DNA of 64,000 nucleotides from the NCBI RefSeq assembly GCF_045055315.1, contig NZ_CP173677.1:682001-746000 (forward strand). The letters run 5' to 3'. Origin of the DNA: Brachymonas wangyanguii. GTDB taxonomy: Bacteria > Pseudomonadota > Gammaproteobacteria > Burkholderiales > Burkholderiaceae_C. Under the pieces are notes generated by a model. It did not search any database. It was not told the origin of the DNA and was given only the letters and a program-made list of their open reading frames with translations. This document shows positions 18,539 through 26,900 of this stretch, piece by piece; within the stretch, counting starts at the first letter, position 1, and each line of letters starts with the position of its first letter. The translations under genes and the position numbers were made by a program.

Positions 18539-19450
18539 TCACGGACGGTTGAGCGCTGAAGAATTCAGCGCGGTAACGGTGGTATTTTCTACCGGGGACT
18601 GCCCGGATTGTGCATTGATTTGCTCGAATTCGTTGGGAGCAAGGTAGCCCAGTGCGCTGTGCAACCGATGTGGGTTGTACCAGCCCTCTATCCAGGTAAA
18701 CACGGCATGCCTGGCCTCGGTCTGGCTTTTCCAGCTTCTTCGGTTGACCAGTTCGCATTCCAGGCTGGCAAAGAAACTCTCGGCCATGGCGTTGTCGTAA
18801 GCATCCCCCACCGATCCCATGCTTGGGCGCACGCCCATTTCCTCGCAACGCTTGCCAAACACCGTGCTGGTGTATTGGCTGCCCTGATCGGAGTGGTGGA
18901 TGACGCCCTGGGGCTTGCGCGTGAAGGCGGCCATCTCCAACGCCTGCACCACCAGATCGGCCGTCATGCGCGTGCCAAAGGCCCAACCCACTACTTTGCG
19001 GCTGTATACGTCGATGACTACCGCCAGATAGGCAAACCCGCTCCAGGTAGGCAGGTAGGTCATGTCTGCCACCCAAAGTTGGTTAGGAGCATCCGCCGCA
19101 AAGCGGCGATTGACCAGATCGCTGGCCAGCCCAGCCTCTCGATCACGGCGCGTTGTCACGCACCAGCCGCGCCGGCGGCTGACACCCTTCAGACTCGCCT
19201 GACGCATCAGGCGTTCGACGCGCTTCTTGTTGACGATCACCCCATCGCGCGCCAGTTGCGCGACCATGCGCGGCACGCCGTAGGTGGTATCGCTCATCTG
19301 ATGGATGGCTTTGATGCGCAGCAGCAGCTCGGCATTGGCCTGATCGCGTGCACTGGGTCGGCGATTTAGCCAGTCGTGGTAACCACTGCTGGACACACCC
19401 AACACCCGGGCCATGGTGCGTATTGGGAGATCGGCCTGGTTCGCCTGCAT
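18539..19450 (-). CDS. IS3-family transposase OrfB (DDE integrase domain)
   Basis: 303 residues with an HTH_21-like N-terminal segment and an rve-type integrase core. The DDE triad is visible as D in WVADMTYL, D in HHSDQGSQY and E in NAMAESFF. The ATG (19450) overlaps the orfA stop (TGATG). The same frame stays open upstream of that ATG and encodes a typical OrfB lead-in (REDVHAVYALMQ), which suggests the active product is an OrfAB fusion made by -1 frameshifting. Catalyses copy-paste transposition of this element. Confidence 0.95.
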   Translation of the reverse strand: MQANQADLPIRTMARVLGVSSSGYHDWLNRRPSARDQANAELLLRIKAIHQMSDTTYGVPRMVAQLARDGVIVNKKRVERLMRQASLKGVSRRRGWCVTTRRDREAGLASDLVNRRFAADAPNQLWVADMTYLPTWSGFAYLAVVIDVYSRKVVGWAFGTRMTADLVVQALEMAAFTRKPQGVIHHSDQGSQYTSTVFGKRCEEMGVRPSMGSVGDAYDNAMAESFFASLECELVNRRSWKSQTEARHAVFTWIEGWYNPHRLHSALGYLAPNEFEQINAQSGQSPVENTTVTALNSSALNRP

Positions 19451-19770
19451 CAGCGCGTAGACGGCGTGGACGTCTTCTCGCTTTGTCCGGCAAACCAGGC
19501 CGTAGCCTTTGCCAGGATGTCGCGCTCCGTTTGAAGACGCTTGACCTCCCGGCGCAAGCGGACGAGTTCCTCGCGCTCGGACGTTGTCAACACATCCTTG
19601 CCGGATAACGGCTTGCCAGCATCGGCTGCAGCGCGTGCAACCCAGTTGGCAATGCTCACCGCTGACACATCGAACTCACGTGCCAGCTCGGATTGGCTGC
19701 GACCGGAATGAAACAGCTCGACGATCTGCTGTTTGAATGCCTCGGGGTACGGGGGCTTGGTTTTTCCCAT
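19450..19770 (-). CDS. IS3-family OrfA (helix-turn-helix)
   Basis: 106 residues: an HTH_Tnp_1 domain (YPEAFKQQIVELFHSG, SVSIANWV-like) followed by a leucine zipper-like coiled coil (REELVRLRREVKRLQTERDIL). It binds the IS ends and helps OrfAB dimerise. ATG 19770 is preceded by AAGGAG; an upstream in-frame ATG at 19806 lacks one. Confidence 0.93.
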   Translation of the reverse strand: MGKTKPPYPEAFKQQIVELFHSGRSQSELAREFDVSAVSIANWVARAAADAGKPLSGKDVLTTSEREELVRLRREVKRLQTERDILAKATAWFAGQSEKTSTPSTR

Positions 19771-19821
19771 GGGGGCTCCTTTCTTCTCAGTGAAAGTGTC
19801 CGTCAAATGGGGGGAACTCCA

Positions 19822-19824
19822 ATT
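19822..19824. repeat. Target site duplication, right copy (ATT)
   Basis: Second copy of ATT, directly outside the IS terminus that ends at 19821. On the coding strand it is an ATT (Ile) codon of the adhesin, which is why precise excision would restore the frame. Confidence 0.8.
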
Positions 19825-20377
19825 GGGGCCTTGTTGCTGGATTTGCTGTTACTACTGCCGCCGCCAATAGCAATGCCCGCCAGAGCAAGCGCTCCAATAC
19901 CAGCCAGCACAGGCGTAGCGCTGCTGGCAGAACCCGCCCAGACACTGCTTAGGGTGTCGCCTGCCAAATGCTGTGTGGCTTGTGTGCCTTCGGCCAGCAT
20001 GCTTACGGCGTTGCTGGCATCGGCAGTGGCAGGCAAGTAGGCTTGGAGGCTGCCGTCTTGTGTTGTCCCAAACAGGCTGTACGTGTCCGGAGCATGACTG
20101 TAGAAGTCTTCAATGATCAGGTCAGCCTGTTCCGAGGCTTCGCCCAAGACAACGTGCAAGTCATTTCCGTGACGACTGGTAGTTATCTTGCTGGGAGTGC
20201 TGGTACCGGTCGAATCTATGAATTGATACCTGCTTTCAGGCGTGGCCTTGATGCGTGCTGGTCCATCCTGCGTACTTGTTGGCAGCTGCACAATTTGAGC
20301 CTGAGGGGTGCCCTGAGTATGTACATGAAGAGCGATTTTTTGTTCTGATCCCGGCATGTTTTTCCTGTTTAGAGTGG

Positions 20378-20423
20378 TTACATTTTTTGGTCGGTATACA
20401 ATGTAACAGAGTATTTTTACATT
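20378..20423. promoter_or_regulatory. Clustered TTACAT motifs in the adhesin upstream region
   Basis: TTACAT at 20378-20383, its inverse ATGTAA at 20401-20406 and a third TTACAT at 20418-20423, all within 65 bases upstream of the adhesin ATG. They could be operator sites or simply reflect local A+T richness. The remaining upstream bases up to erpA show no gene. Confidence 0.3.
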
Positions 20424-20577
20424 CTGATTCAAACGCCTCTCGCTACGGGTTTCCCCTGCGGCTCAACGTGCGCCGCCCTGCGTCAGAATGACGACAGAAC
20501 AAACCCCCACCCCTCCAATGGTTGAGTGAATTGCTGTACTATTGGGCATTCCCATTTTCTAGATAGACGAGAACACC

Positions 20578-20958
20578 ATGACCACTGCTACCGATGTCAG
20601 CACCCCTGTGGCTGATGTGCCTGCTTCCGACGATCCGATCCTGTTCACCGAGAGCGCTGCTGCCAAGGTGGCCGACCTGATCGCCGAAGAAGGCAACCCG
20701 GATCTCAAGCTGCGCGTATTCGTGCAGGGCGGCGGCTGCTCCGGTTTCCAGTACGGTTTCACCTTCGACGAAATCACCAACGACGATGACACCGTGATGA
20801 CCAAGAATGGTGTTTCCCTGCTGATCGATGCCATGAGCTTCCAGTATCTGGCCGGTGCCGAGATCGACTACAAGGAAGACCTGCAGGGCGCGCAGTTCGT
20901 GATCCGCAACCCGAACGCGGAAACCACCTGCGGCTGCGGTTCCAGCTTCAGCATGTAA
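20578..20958 (+). CDS. erpA: Iron-sulfur cluster insertion protein ErpA
   Basis: A-type carrier that delivers [Fe-S] clusters to apoproteins. 126 residues: a variable N-terminal 20, then the conserved fold with the three cluster-ligand cysteines, one in GGGCSGFQY and two in the terminal CGCGSSF. It is usually found close to rplM-rpsI in related bacteria; here the adhesin insertion separates them. Confidence 0.97.
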   Translation: MTTATDVSTPVADVPASDDPILFTESAAAKVADLIAEEGNPDLKLRVFVQGGGCSGFQYGFTFDEITNDDDTVMTKNGVSLLIDAMSFQYLAGAEIDYKEDLQGAQFVIRNPNAETTCGCGSSFSM

Positions 20959-20997
20959 ACTGGATCGGCCTGCCGATGCGCAGGCCTCCAGCGACGG

Positions 20998-21021
20998 GCC
21001 GCCCTTGCCGGGCGGCTTTTT
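20998..21021 (+). terminator. Terminator of erpA
   Basis: GCCGCCC (20998-21004) pairs with GGGCGGC (21010-21016) around a 5-base loop, followed by five T. Confidence 0.9.
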
Positions 21022-21042
21022 CGTGACTGCTGCCATCTTCCC

Positions 21043-22485
21043 GTGACCCAGAACGATTCCCGACCGGCCGATACCGATGACCGCTCGCTGCGCATCCTGC
21101 TGTGGCTGGTCGCGGTCGGCTTCTTCATGCAGACGCTGGACGGCACCATCGTCAACACCGCGCTGCCGGCGATGGCGCGTGACTTGAACGAAAGTCCGCT
21201 GCGCATGCAGTCGGTGATCGTTGCCTATTCGCTCACCATGGCCACGCTGATCCCGATCTCGGGCTGGCTGGCCGACCGTTTTGGCACGCGCCGCATCTAC
21301 CTCGGGGCGATCCTGGTGTTCGTGCTCGGATCGCTGCTGTGCGGCATGGCTGGCAGCCTGCGCGAGCTGGTACTGGCGCGCGTGATCCAGGGGGCTGGTG
21401 GCGCATTGCTGCTGCCGGTCGGCCGCCTGTCGGTCTTGCGCGCCTACCCGAAGGAGCAGTTCCTCGCGGCGATGAGCTTTGTCGCCATTCCCGGCCTGGT
21501 CGGGCCGTTGCTCGGCCCGACGCTGGGCGGCTGGCTGACTGAGGCGGCTTCCTGGCACTGGGTATTCCTGGTCAACGTACCGGTCGGCCTGATTGGCTGG
21601 CTGGCGGCCATGCGCTATCTGCCGGATTTCCGCGGCGAGGGCAGGGTGCGGCTGGATGTCGCCGGTTATCTGTTATTGGCCTTGTCCATGGTGATGGTGT
21701 CGCTGTCGGTCGATGGCGTGCACAGCTACGGACTGCCGGTCGTTGCCGCGGTCGTCATGCTGGTGAGCGGGCTGGCCTGCCTGGCAGCCTACTTCGTGCG
21801 TGCCTCGCGGCAGGAGCAGCCGCTGTTCCCGCTGGGCCTGTTCAAGGTGCCGTCGTACACGATTGGCCTGCTGGGCAACCTGTTCTCGCGGCTGGGCAGC
21901 AGTGCCATGCCGTTCCTGGTGCCGCTGCTGCTGCAACTTGGCATGGGCTATTCGCCGGCCCAGGCTGGCATGATGATGCTGCCGATGGCAATGGCGGGCA
22001 TGCTGGTCAAGCGCATTGCCACCGGCACCATTACGCGCTATGGCTATCGCCAGGTACTGGTCACTAATACCGTGCTGCTGGGCCTGCTGATTGCCAGCTT
22101 TGCGCTGGTGCCGCTGTACCAGGGCGTCGGCTGGATGCTGCTGCATCTGGCGCTGTTCGGAGCCTGCAACTCGGTGCAGTTCACCGCCATGAATGCGCTG
22201 ACCCTGCATGACCTGGATCCGCACCAGGCCAGCAGCGGCAACAGCCTGTTCTCGATGATGCAGATGCTGGCGATGAGCCTGGGCGTGGCGCTGGCTGGTG
22301 CCGTGCTGGGGGGCTTCAGCGACTGGCTGCAGATCGATGACCATGGCCAGGAAGTGGTGCTGGCGCTGCAGGGTACCTATGTCTGCATGGGACTGATGAC
22401 GCTGGCATCGACCTGGATTTTCTGGCAGCAATCACCCGGATCACGACTCACGCGCAAGCTGCAGCAGCTGGATCTGCCGGAGTAG
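21043..22485 (+). CDS. DHA2-family MFS multidrug exporter (MdtD-like)
   Basis: 480-residue inner-membrane proton-driven exporter. It shows the DHA2 signature LDGTIVNTALPAMARDL in the first helix, the MFS motif A-like GWLADRFGTRR, and motif C-like GPLLGPTLGGWL; the hydropathy fits about 14 helices. It starts at GTG 21043, 22 bases past the erpA terminator. No adaptor (EmrA-like) gene is adjacent. The substrate cannot be read from the sequence. Confidence 0.92.
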   Translation: MTQNDSRPADTDDRSLRILLWLVAVGFFMQTLDGTIVNTALPAMARDLNESPLRMQSVIVAYSLTMATLIPISGWLADRFGTRRIYLGAILVFVLGSLLCGMAGSLRELVLARVIQGAGGALLLPVGRLSVLRAYPKEQFLAAMSFVAIPGLVGPLLGPTLGGWLTEAASWHWVFLVNVPVGLIGWLAAMRYLPDFRGEGRVRLDVAGYLLLALSMVMVSLSVDGVHSYGLPVVAAVVMLVSGLACLAAYFVRASRQEQPLFPLGLFKVPSYTIGLLGNLFSRLGSSAMPFLVPLLLQLGMGYSPAQAGMMMLPMAMAGMLVKRIATGTITRYGYRQVLVTNTVLLGLLIASFALVPLYQGVGWMLLHLALFGACNSVQFTAMNALTLHDLDPHQASSGNSLFSMMQMLAMSLGVALAGAVLGGFSDWLQIDDHGQEVVLALQGTYVCMGLMTLASTWIFWQQSPGSRLTRKLQQLDLPE

Positions 22486-22588
22486 CCCATCTGACTGGCA
22501 TTTTTTGTGGGGACTTAGGGCAAACCCGTGCATTTTTCCGGGGCAGGGCTACACTGACAGCACGTAACTATCACTCTTCTGGTGTGTC

Positions 22589-23572
22589 ATGACATTCCGT
22601 TTTCCGCCTCCCAAAGTCCTGTTGATGTTGTCGGCCCTGGCGGCCATCATCACCATTGGCCTGAAGATGACGGCCTGGTACCTGACCGGCTCGGTTGGCT
22701 TCCTGTCCGATGGCCTGGAATCCTTCGTGAACCTGGCCGGTGCCGTTTTTGCCCTGGCCATGGTGACGGTGGCCGAGCAGCCGCCGGATGAAATGCACCC
22801 CTATGGCCATGACAAGGCCGAGTATTTTTCCTCGGGCTTCGAGGGCATCCTGATTTTTGGCGCGGCAGCAGCCATTCTCTGGACCGCCGTGGACCGCCTG
22901 TTCAACCCGCAAGAACTGGAACAGTTTGGCTGGGGCATGGTGCTCTCGCTGGCCAGTACCGTGCTGAATGCCGCCGGTGCCTGGGTGCTGATCATGGCCG
23001 GTCGCCACCATCGCTCGCCGGCGCTGGAAGCCGATGGCCGACACCTGCGCACCGACGTCTGGACCTCCATCGGCGTGATTGCTGGCGTGGGCCTGGTGCA
23101 CCTGACCGGCTGGCTCTGGCTGGACCCGGTGGTAGCCATCGTGGTGGCGCTGAACATCATGTGGGAAGGCTGGCACCTGATCCGCATTTCGGGCAACGGC
23201 CTGATGGACGCAGCCCTCAAGCCCGAGGAACAGGCGCAGATCCAGGATATCCTGGACGACTACGTGAACCGTGAGCGTGATGCCCAGGGCCGCGAGCAGT
23301 TGCGGTTTGACCACGTGGCCACGCGTGCAGCCGGCCAACGCAACTTCGTCTCCATGCACATGCACATGCCGTCCAGCTGGACGATCGGCAAGTCGGCCAA
23401 GCTGCGCAACGATCTGGAACGTACGCTGCTGCAGGCGCAGCCGCACCTGCACGCCACCATCGAGATGATGCCATTTGACGTGGAGCCACACCAGTCGCTG
23501 TTCGATGCCGCCGAGAATGAAACCGACAGCGCCGAGGTTGCAGCCGCCGGGTCTCCGGTCAGTGCCAGCTGA
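22589..23572 (+). CDS. Cation diffusion facilitator (CDF) metal transporter
   Basis: 327 residues with six predicted helices and a cytoplasmic C-terminal domain. Landmarks are SDGLES (40-45), HPYGHDKAE (69-77) and H151-x3-D155 in the fifth helix. Where zinc CDFs have D/H-x3-D in the second helix, this one has E44-x3-N48, so the metal (Zn, Mn, Fe or Co) is uncertain. Exports divalent cations using the proton gradient. ATG 22589 has only a weak ribosome binding site. Confidence 0.92.
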   Translation: MTFRFPPPKVLLMLSALAAIITIGLKMTAWYLTGSVGFLSDGLESFVNLAGAVFALAMVTVAEQPPDEMHPYGHDKAEYFSSGFEGILIFGAAAAILWTAVDRLFNPQELEQFGWGMVLSLASTVLNAAGAWVLIMAGRHHRSPALEADGRHLRTDVWTSIGVIAGVGLVHLTGWLWLDPVVAIVVALNIMWEGWHLIRISGNGLMDAALKPEEQAQIQDILDDYVNRERDAQGREQLRFDHVATRAAGQRNFVSMHMHMPSSWTIGKSAKLRNDLERTLLQAQPHLHATIEMMPFDVEPHQSLFDAAENETDSAEVAAAGSPVSAS

Positions 23573-23620
23573 GCCGGCGCAGTGCCAACTTGTCGCAGTC
23601 TGATACAGAGGGTGACACTT

Positions 23621-23638
23621 CTGTCATGCAAGTTTCAC
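23621..23638 (+). promoter_or_regulatory. Pho box candidate upstream of the OlsB-like gene
   Basis: CTGTCAT (23621-23627), four bases, then GTTTCAC (23632-23638). The first half matches the PhoB consensus perfectly, the second at 5 of 7. Another perfect CTGTCAT stands at 23654-23660. The gene starts at 23711. Confidence 0.6.
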
Positions 23639-23710
23639 GGGAACGCATCATTCCTGTCATATCCTGCAGCCAAACTGCTGGGATTGAACGATAAATGACA
23701 GGATGTTCCG

Positions 23711-24622
23711 ATGAAAGATCTGCCCACCCCCACGCTGGACTTGTCGCCGCGCAAGCGTGGCCTGCCGGCCCTGCTGCGCAAGCCGCTGCTGATGACGGGC
23801 ACTGCTGCAGTTCGTACGGTGGCCGTGCCGCCGCCGGCACTGCCGGCAGAAGTGGTACGCGCTGACGTGCCGGCAGCTACTCCGGTGGCCGCGCGTCCGC
23901 AGCCTTACCAGATCCAGTGGGCCCGTCATCTGGACGAGGTTCGTGAGGCCCAGCGCCTGCGCTACCAGGTGTTCGCCCTCGAAATGGGTGCGCGCCTCAA
24001 GTCCGACCTGCCGGAACACGATATCGACCTGTTCGACGACTACTGCGAGCACCTGCTGGTGCGTGACAGCGAAACCGGCATGGTGGTGGGTACCTACCGC
24101 GTGCTGACGCCGGCACAGTCGCGCCGCATTGGCGGCTTCTATACCGAAACCGAATTTGACCTGGTGCGCCTGCGCCATCTGCGCAGCAACATGGTGGAAC
24201 TGGGCCGCAGCTGCGTGCATGCCGAGCACCGCTCCGGCGGCGTGATCCTCGCCCTGTGGGGCGCGCTGGCCGAGTTCATGTCGCGCAACCAGCTCGATAC
24301 CATGGTTGGTTGTGCCAGCATCCCGATGCAGCATCAGGGCCTCCCTTCCGGCCATGCCGCCGCCAGCATCTGGCAGCAGGTGCGTGAAAAGCACCTGGCC
24401 CCGATCGAATACCGCGTCACGCCACGCCTGGCGCTGCCGGTGGACGAGCTGCAGTGTGACGTGCAGGTGGATCCGCCGGCGCTGATCAAGGGCTATCTGC
24501 GCATGGGAGCCAAGGTGCTGGGTGCACCGGCGTGGGATCCGGACTTCAATACCGCTGACTTGCCCATGATGGTGCGCGTGCCGGAACTGCCGGCCCGCTA
24601 CCGTCGCCAGTTCGGCCTGTAA
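23711..24622 (+). CDS. OlsB-like GNAT N-acyltransferase (ornithine lipid synthesis type)
   Basis: 303 residues of the hemolysin/OlsB-like acyltransferase family. A 70-residue Pro/Ala-rich N-terminal part precedes the acetyltransferase-like core: EAQRLRYQVFALEMGA, DDYCEHLLVRD, VVGTYRVL, ELGRSCVHAEHR. OlsB joins a 3-hydroxyacyl chain to ornithine; the lyso-lipid then needs OlsA, which is not in this window. Ornithine lipids replace phospholipids when phosphate is scarce. The Pho box upstream and the nearby ppx/pst genes support that role, but the substrate is inferred. Confidence 0.82.
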   Translation: MKDLPTPTLDLSPRKRGLPALLRKPLLMTGTAAVRTVAVPPPALPAEVVRADVPAATPVAARPQPYQIQWARHLDEVREAQRLRYQVFALEMGARLKSDLPEHDIDLFDDYCEHLLVRDSETGMVVGTYRVLTPAQSRRIGGFYTETEFDLVRLRHLRSNMVELGRSCVHAEHRSGGVILALWGALAEFMSRNQLDTMVGCASIPMQHQGLPSGHAAASIWQQVREKHLAPIEYRVTPRLALPVDELQCDVQVDPPALIKGYLRMGAKVLGAPAWDPDFNTADLPMMVRVPELPARYRRQFGL

Positions 24623-24818
24623 TTCCTGCTGCGGGCAGCACACCGGGCTGCCCCTCCGCTTCGTGCCTGCTGCGGCTTTTGCCGTACAGGCACGTTTTGT
24701 TGCGGGGGGCTGCCATGTGTCCTTTCAGGCGGGGGAGTATGATGAAAGAAAGCAACAACAAAGGCGGCAGAGCACCATGGTTGCGGTGCCTGATGCGGCC
24801 ATCATGCAAGGAGAACTC

Positions 24819-25280
24819 ATGGAACTGATTTTGTGGCGCCATGCGCAGGCAGTCGATGCCGACGGCACCATTGATGACCTGAAACGGTCGCTGACCCAGG
24901 AAGGGGAGCACCAGGCGGCTGAAATGGCGGCCTGGCTGGCACGTCACATGCCGACCGATACGCGCATCCTGGTCAGCCCGGCACTGCGTACGCGCCAGAC
25001 CGTGCTGCGCCTGACCAAGCGCAACTACACCATCGTGCCCGAGCTGGCACCCGACCGTAACGCCGATGACCTGTTGCAGGCCGCTGGCTGGCCCGATGCC
25101 GGTGGCACCGTACTGGTAGTCGGACACCAGCCGATCCTGGGCGATGTGGCGCAGCGCCTGCTGGGCATGCAGATGAGCTGCTCGGTCAAGAAGGGCGCAG
25201 TCTGGTGGCTGCAGAAGCGCGTGCGCGAAGACCAGGAGCAGGTGGTGCTCAAGGCGGTGCAGAACCCGCGCATGCTGTAA
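24819..25280 (+). CDS. SixA-like phosphohistidine phosphatase
   Basis: 153-residue histidine phosphatase superfamily protein. The N-terminal RH motif is R7-H8 (LILWRHAQA); the second catalytic histidine lies in VVGHQPIL. E. coli SixA removes phosphate from the phosphotransferase system protein NPr, so the target here is open. ATG 24819 is chosen because AAGGAG (24808-24813) precedes it; the frame is open further upstream without a ribosome binding site. It converges with ppx 9 bases away. Confidence 0.88.
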   Translation: MELILWRHAQAVDADGTIDDLKRSLTQEGEHQAAEMAAWLARHMPTDTRILVSPALRTRQTVLRLTKRNYTIVPELAPDRNADDLLQAAGWPDAGGTVLVVGHQPILGDVAQRLLGMQMSCSVKKGAVWWLQKRVREDQEQVVLKAVQNPRML

Positions 25281-25289
25281 GCGCCGCGC

Positions 25290-26792
25290 TTAGCGGATCT
25301 GCAGCTTGAAGTTCGGATTGATCCGGTTCCAGGCCTCGACTTCCTGCTGCAGCAGATACAGCGATTGCGGATGGGCCTGCGCCCAGTCGCGCGTGACGCT
25401 GAGCGTGAAACTCAGTGTCGGCAGCAGGCGGCGCTGCAGTTGCAGGCCTTCCATTTGCGGGTTGCGGCGCGCGTGGCACAGGATCACGGCCAGCCGCAGC
25501 GCCAGCAGCTGTGAACAGAACGGCACCTCACGGAAATCGGCATCGAGCTTGTGCAGCTTGCCGCGCTGGCCCAATACCAGCTGGCTCAGGTTGTGCAGCT
25601 CGGGCAGGGCGAAGCCCGGCGCCTCGGCATTGTCCATGATGTAGGCACCATGGCGGTGGTAGCTGCTGTGCGAGATATGGGCACCGATCTCGTGCAGGCG
25701 TGCTGCCCAGCGCAGCTTGCGCTCGGCGCGCTCGCGCACCTTGGCCATGCCTTCGATCGCCGGATACTGGCGGAACAGCTGCAGGGCAGTGCGCTCCACG
25801 CGCGTGGCCTGGGCGTTGTCGACCGCAAACTTCTGCATCAGGTTGTTGACCGTGGTGTTGCGCAGGTCGGTGGTGGGTTGCTCGCGGTCCAGCAGGTCGT
25901 ACATGACGCCCTGGCGCAGGGCGCCCAGGGCGTGCTGCATTTCGGAAATCTGCAGCACGTCGAAAATCGCGATCAGTACCGCCAGGCCGCCAGCCAGCAC
26001 CGGCTTGCGTTCTTCCTTCAGCGTCTCGATCTGCAGGTTGTCCACGTACTTGGCGCGTACCAGCCGGCTCTTGAGCCATTCCAGGCCCTGGCGCGTGATG
26101 ATGCCCGGGGTCTGGCCGGCTGCCGTCAGGATCTCGGCGATGGCACCGATGGTGCCCGAGGAGCCATAGGCGACATCCCACTTGCCGGGCTGGTAGAGCT
26201 GGCTGGCCTCGTCCAGTTCGGCCATGGCGGCGATCTGGGCCTGCTTGAAGGCGCTGTTGCCGAGCTTGCCGTCAGGGAAGAACTTCATCGACCAGGTCAC
26301 GCTGCCGAGCTGGAAGGACTGCAGCTGGTTGGCATCCAGGTTCTTGCCCAGGATCAGTTCGGTGGAGCGGCCACCGATATCGACCACCAGCCGGCGGGCG
26401 CTGGAGCGCGGCAGCAGGTTGGCCACGCCCTGATAGATCAGGCGCGCTTCTTCGCGGCCAGAGATGACATCGATCGGAAAGCCGAGGATCTGGCAGGCGC
26501 GCGTCAGGAAGACATCGCGGTTTTCCGCCTGGCGCAGCGTCTGCGTGGCCACCGCGCGGATATGGTCCTTGCGGAAGCGGGTCAGGCGCTCGTTGAAGCG
26601 CTCCAGACAGCTCCAGCCGCGCTCCATCGCTTCCAGCGACAGCATGTTGTTCTCGTCCAGGCCGCCACCCTGGCGCACGAATTCCTTGTGGTATTCGACG
26701 CGGGTAATCTGGCCGTTTTCAAATTTTCCGATTTCCAGGCGGAAGCTGTTGGAACCCAGGTCAAGGGCTGCCAGACGGGTGCCATTACGCAT
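25290..26792 (-). CDS. ppx: Exopolyphosphatase
   Basis: Releases orthophosphate from the ends of polyphosphate chains. 500 residues, with the ASKHA-fold phosphate loop LAALDLGSNSFRLEI at the N terminus, the second loop VVDIGGRSTELI, and a C-terminal HD-like helical region (LHEIGAHISHSSYHRHGAYI). It could also act on pppGpp like GppA, which has the same fold. ATG 26792 fits the family start, though no clear ribosome binding site precedes it. It is divergent from pstS; its own Pho box faces it. Confidence 0.93.
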   Translation of the reverse strand: MRNGTRLAALDLGSNSFRLEIGKFENGQITRVEYHKEFVRQGGGLDENNMLSLEAMERGWSCLERFNERLTRFRKDHIRAVATQTLRQAENRDVFLTRACQILGFPIDVISGREEARLIYQGVANLLPRSSARRLVVDIGGRSTELILGKNLDANQLQSFQLGSVTWSMKFFPDGKLGNSAFKQAQIAAMAELDEASQLYQPGKWDVAYGSSGTIGAIAEILTAAGQTPGIITRQGLEWLKSRLVRAKYVDNLQIETLKEERKPVLAGGLAVLIAIFDVLQISEMQHALGALRQGVMYDLLDREQPTTDLRNTTVNNLMQKFAVDNAQATRVERTALQLFRQYPAIEGMAKVRERAERKLRWAARLHEIGAHISHSSYHRHGAYIMDNAEAPGFALPELHNLSQLVLGQRGKLHKLDADFREVPFCSQLLALRLAVILCHARRNPQMEGLQLQRRLLPTLSFTLSVTRDWAQAHPQSLYLLQQEVEAWNRINPNFKLQIR

Positions 26793-26864
26793 GCTGCAGT
26801 CAGTTCTTGTTCGATTTGTGAAAGATATGTGTCCTGACATCATAGTCCGCCAGACGCGGCGCAG

Positions 26865-26882
26865 ATGACGTTCCTGTGACAG
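26865..26882 (-). promoter_or_regulatory. Pho box facing ppx
   Basis: On the minus strand, CTGTCAC (26882-26876), AGGA, then ACGTCAT (26871-26865). A TATGAT -10 candidate follows at 26844-26839, 40 to 50 bases before the ppx ATG. Confidence 0.65.
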
Positions 26883-26900
26883 GTGTGGGGAAAATCCAAA

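Larger units (their letters stand above)
18523..19821 (-). mobile_element. Complete IS3-family insertion sequence (1299 bp)
   Basis: Both ends start TGGAGTTCCCCC read inward. The imperfect terminal inverted repeats agree at most of their first 26 bases, including ACGGAC near 18542 and 19798. A 3-base duplication ATT flanks the element. Inside are overlapping orfA and orfB on the minus strand with an intact DDE triad, so it looks active. It lies in the same orientation as the adhesin gene it breaks. I cannot name the IS without a database. Confidence 0.93.
15024..20357 (-). pseudogene. BapA-like type I-secreted repeat adhesin, interrupted by an IS3-family element
   Basis: The gene runs 20357 to 19825, then 18522 to 15024, split by the IS. 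Removing the IS plus one ATT repeat joins NKAPI to AANDSKTLEV in frame and gives about 1343 residues. The N-terminal part (about 170 residues) resembles the BapA prefix domain: beta-rich, LIIEDFYSH, then a Gly/Ala hydrophobic stretch and a Ser/Gly linker. Next come 12 cadherin-like/VCBS-type domains of about 93 residues, each with an A-P-hydrophobic start, DEDT, DGSYxYTPN, DSFTY and DDGQGG motifs. A tail of about 50 residues ends in hydrophobic LILI, as type I secretion signals often do. No secretion genes are nearby. ATG 20357 has AGGA upstream. As it stands only a fragment of about 184 residues can be made. Base composition is clearly lower in G+C than the neighbours. Confidence 0.88.
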
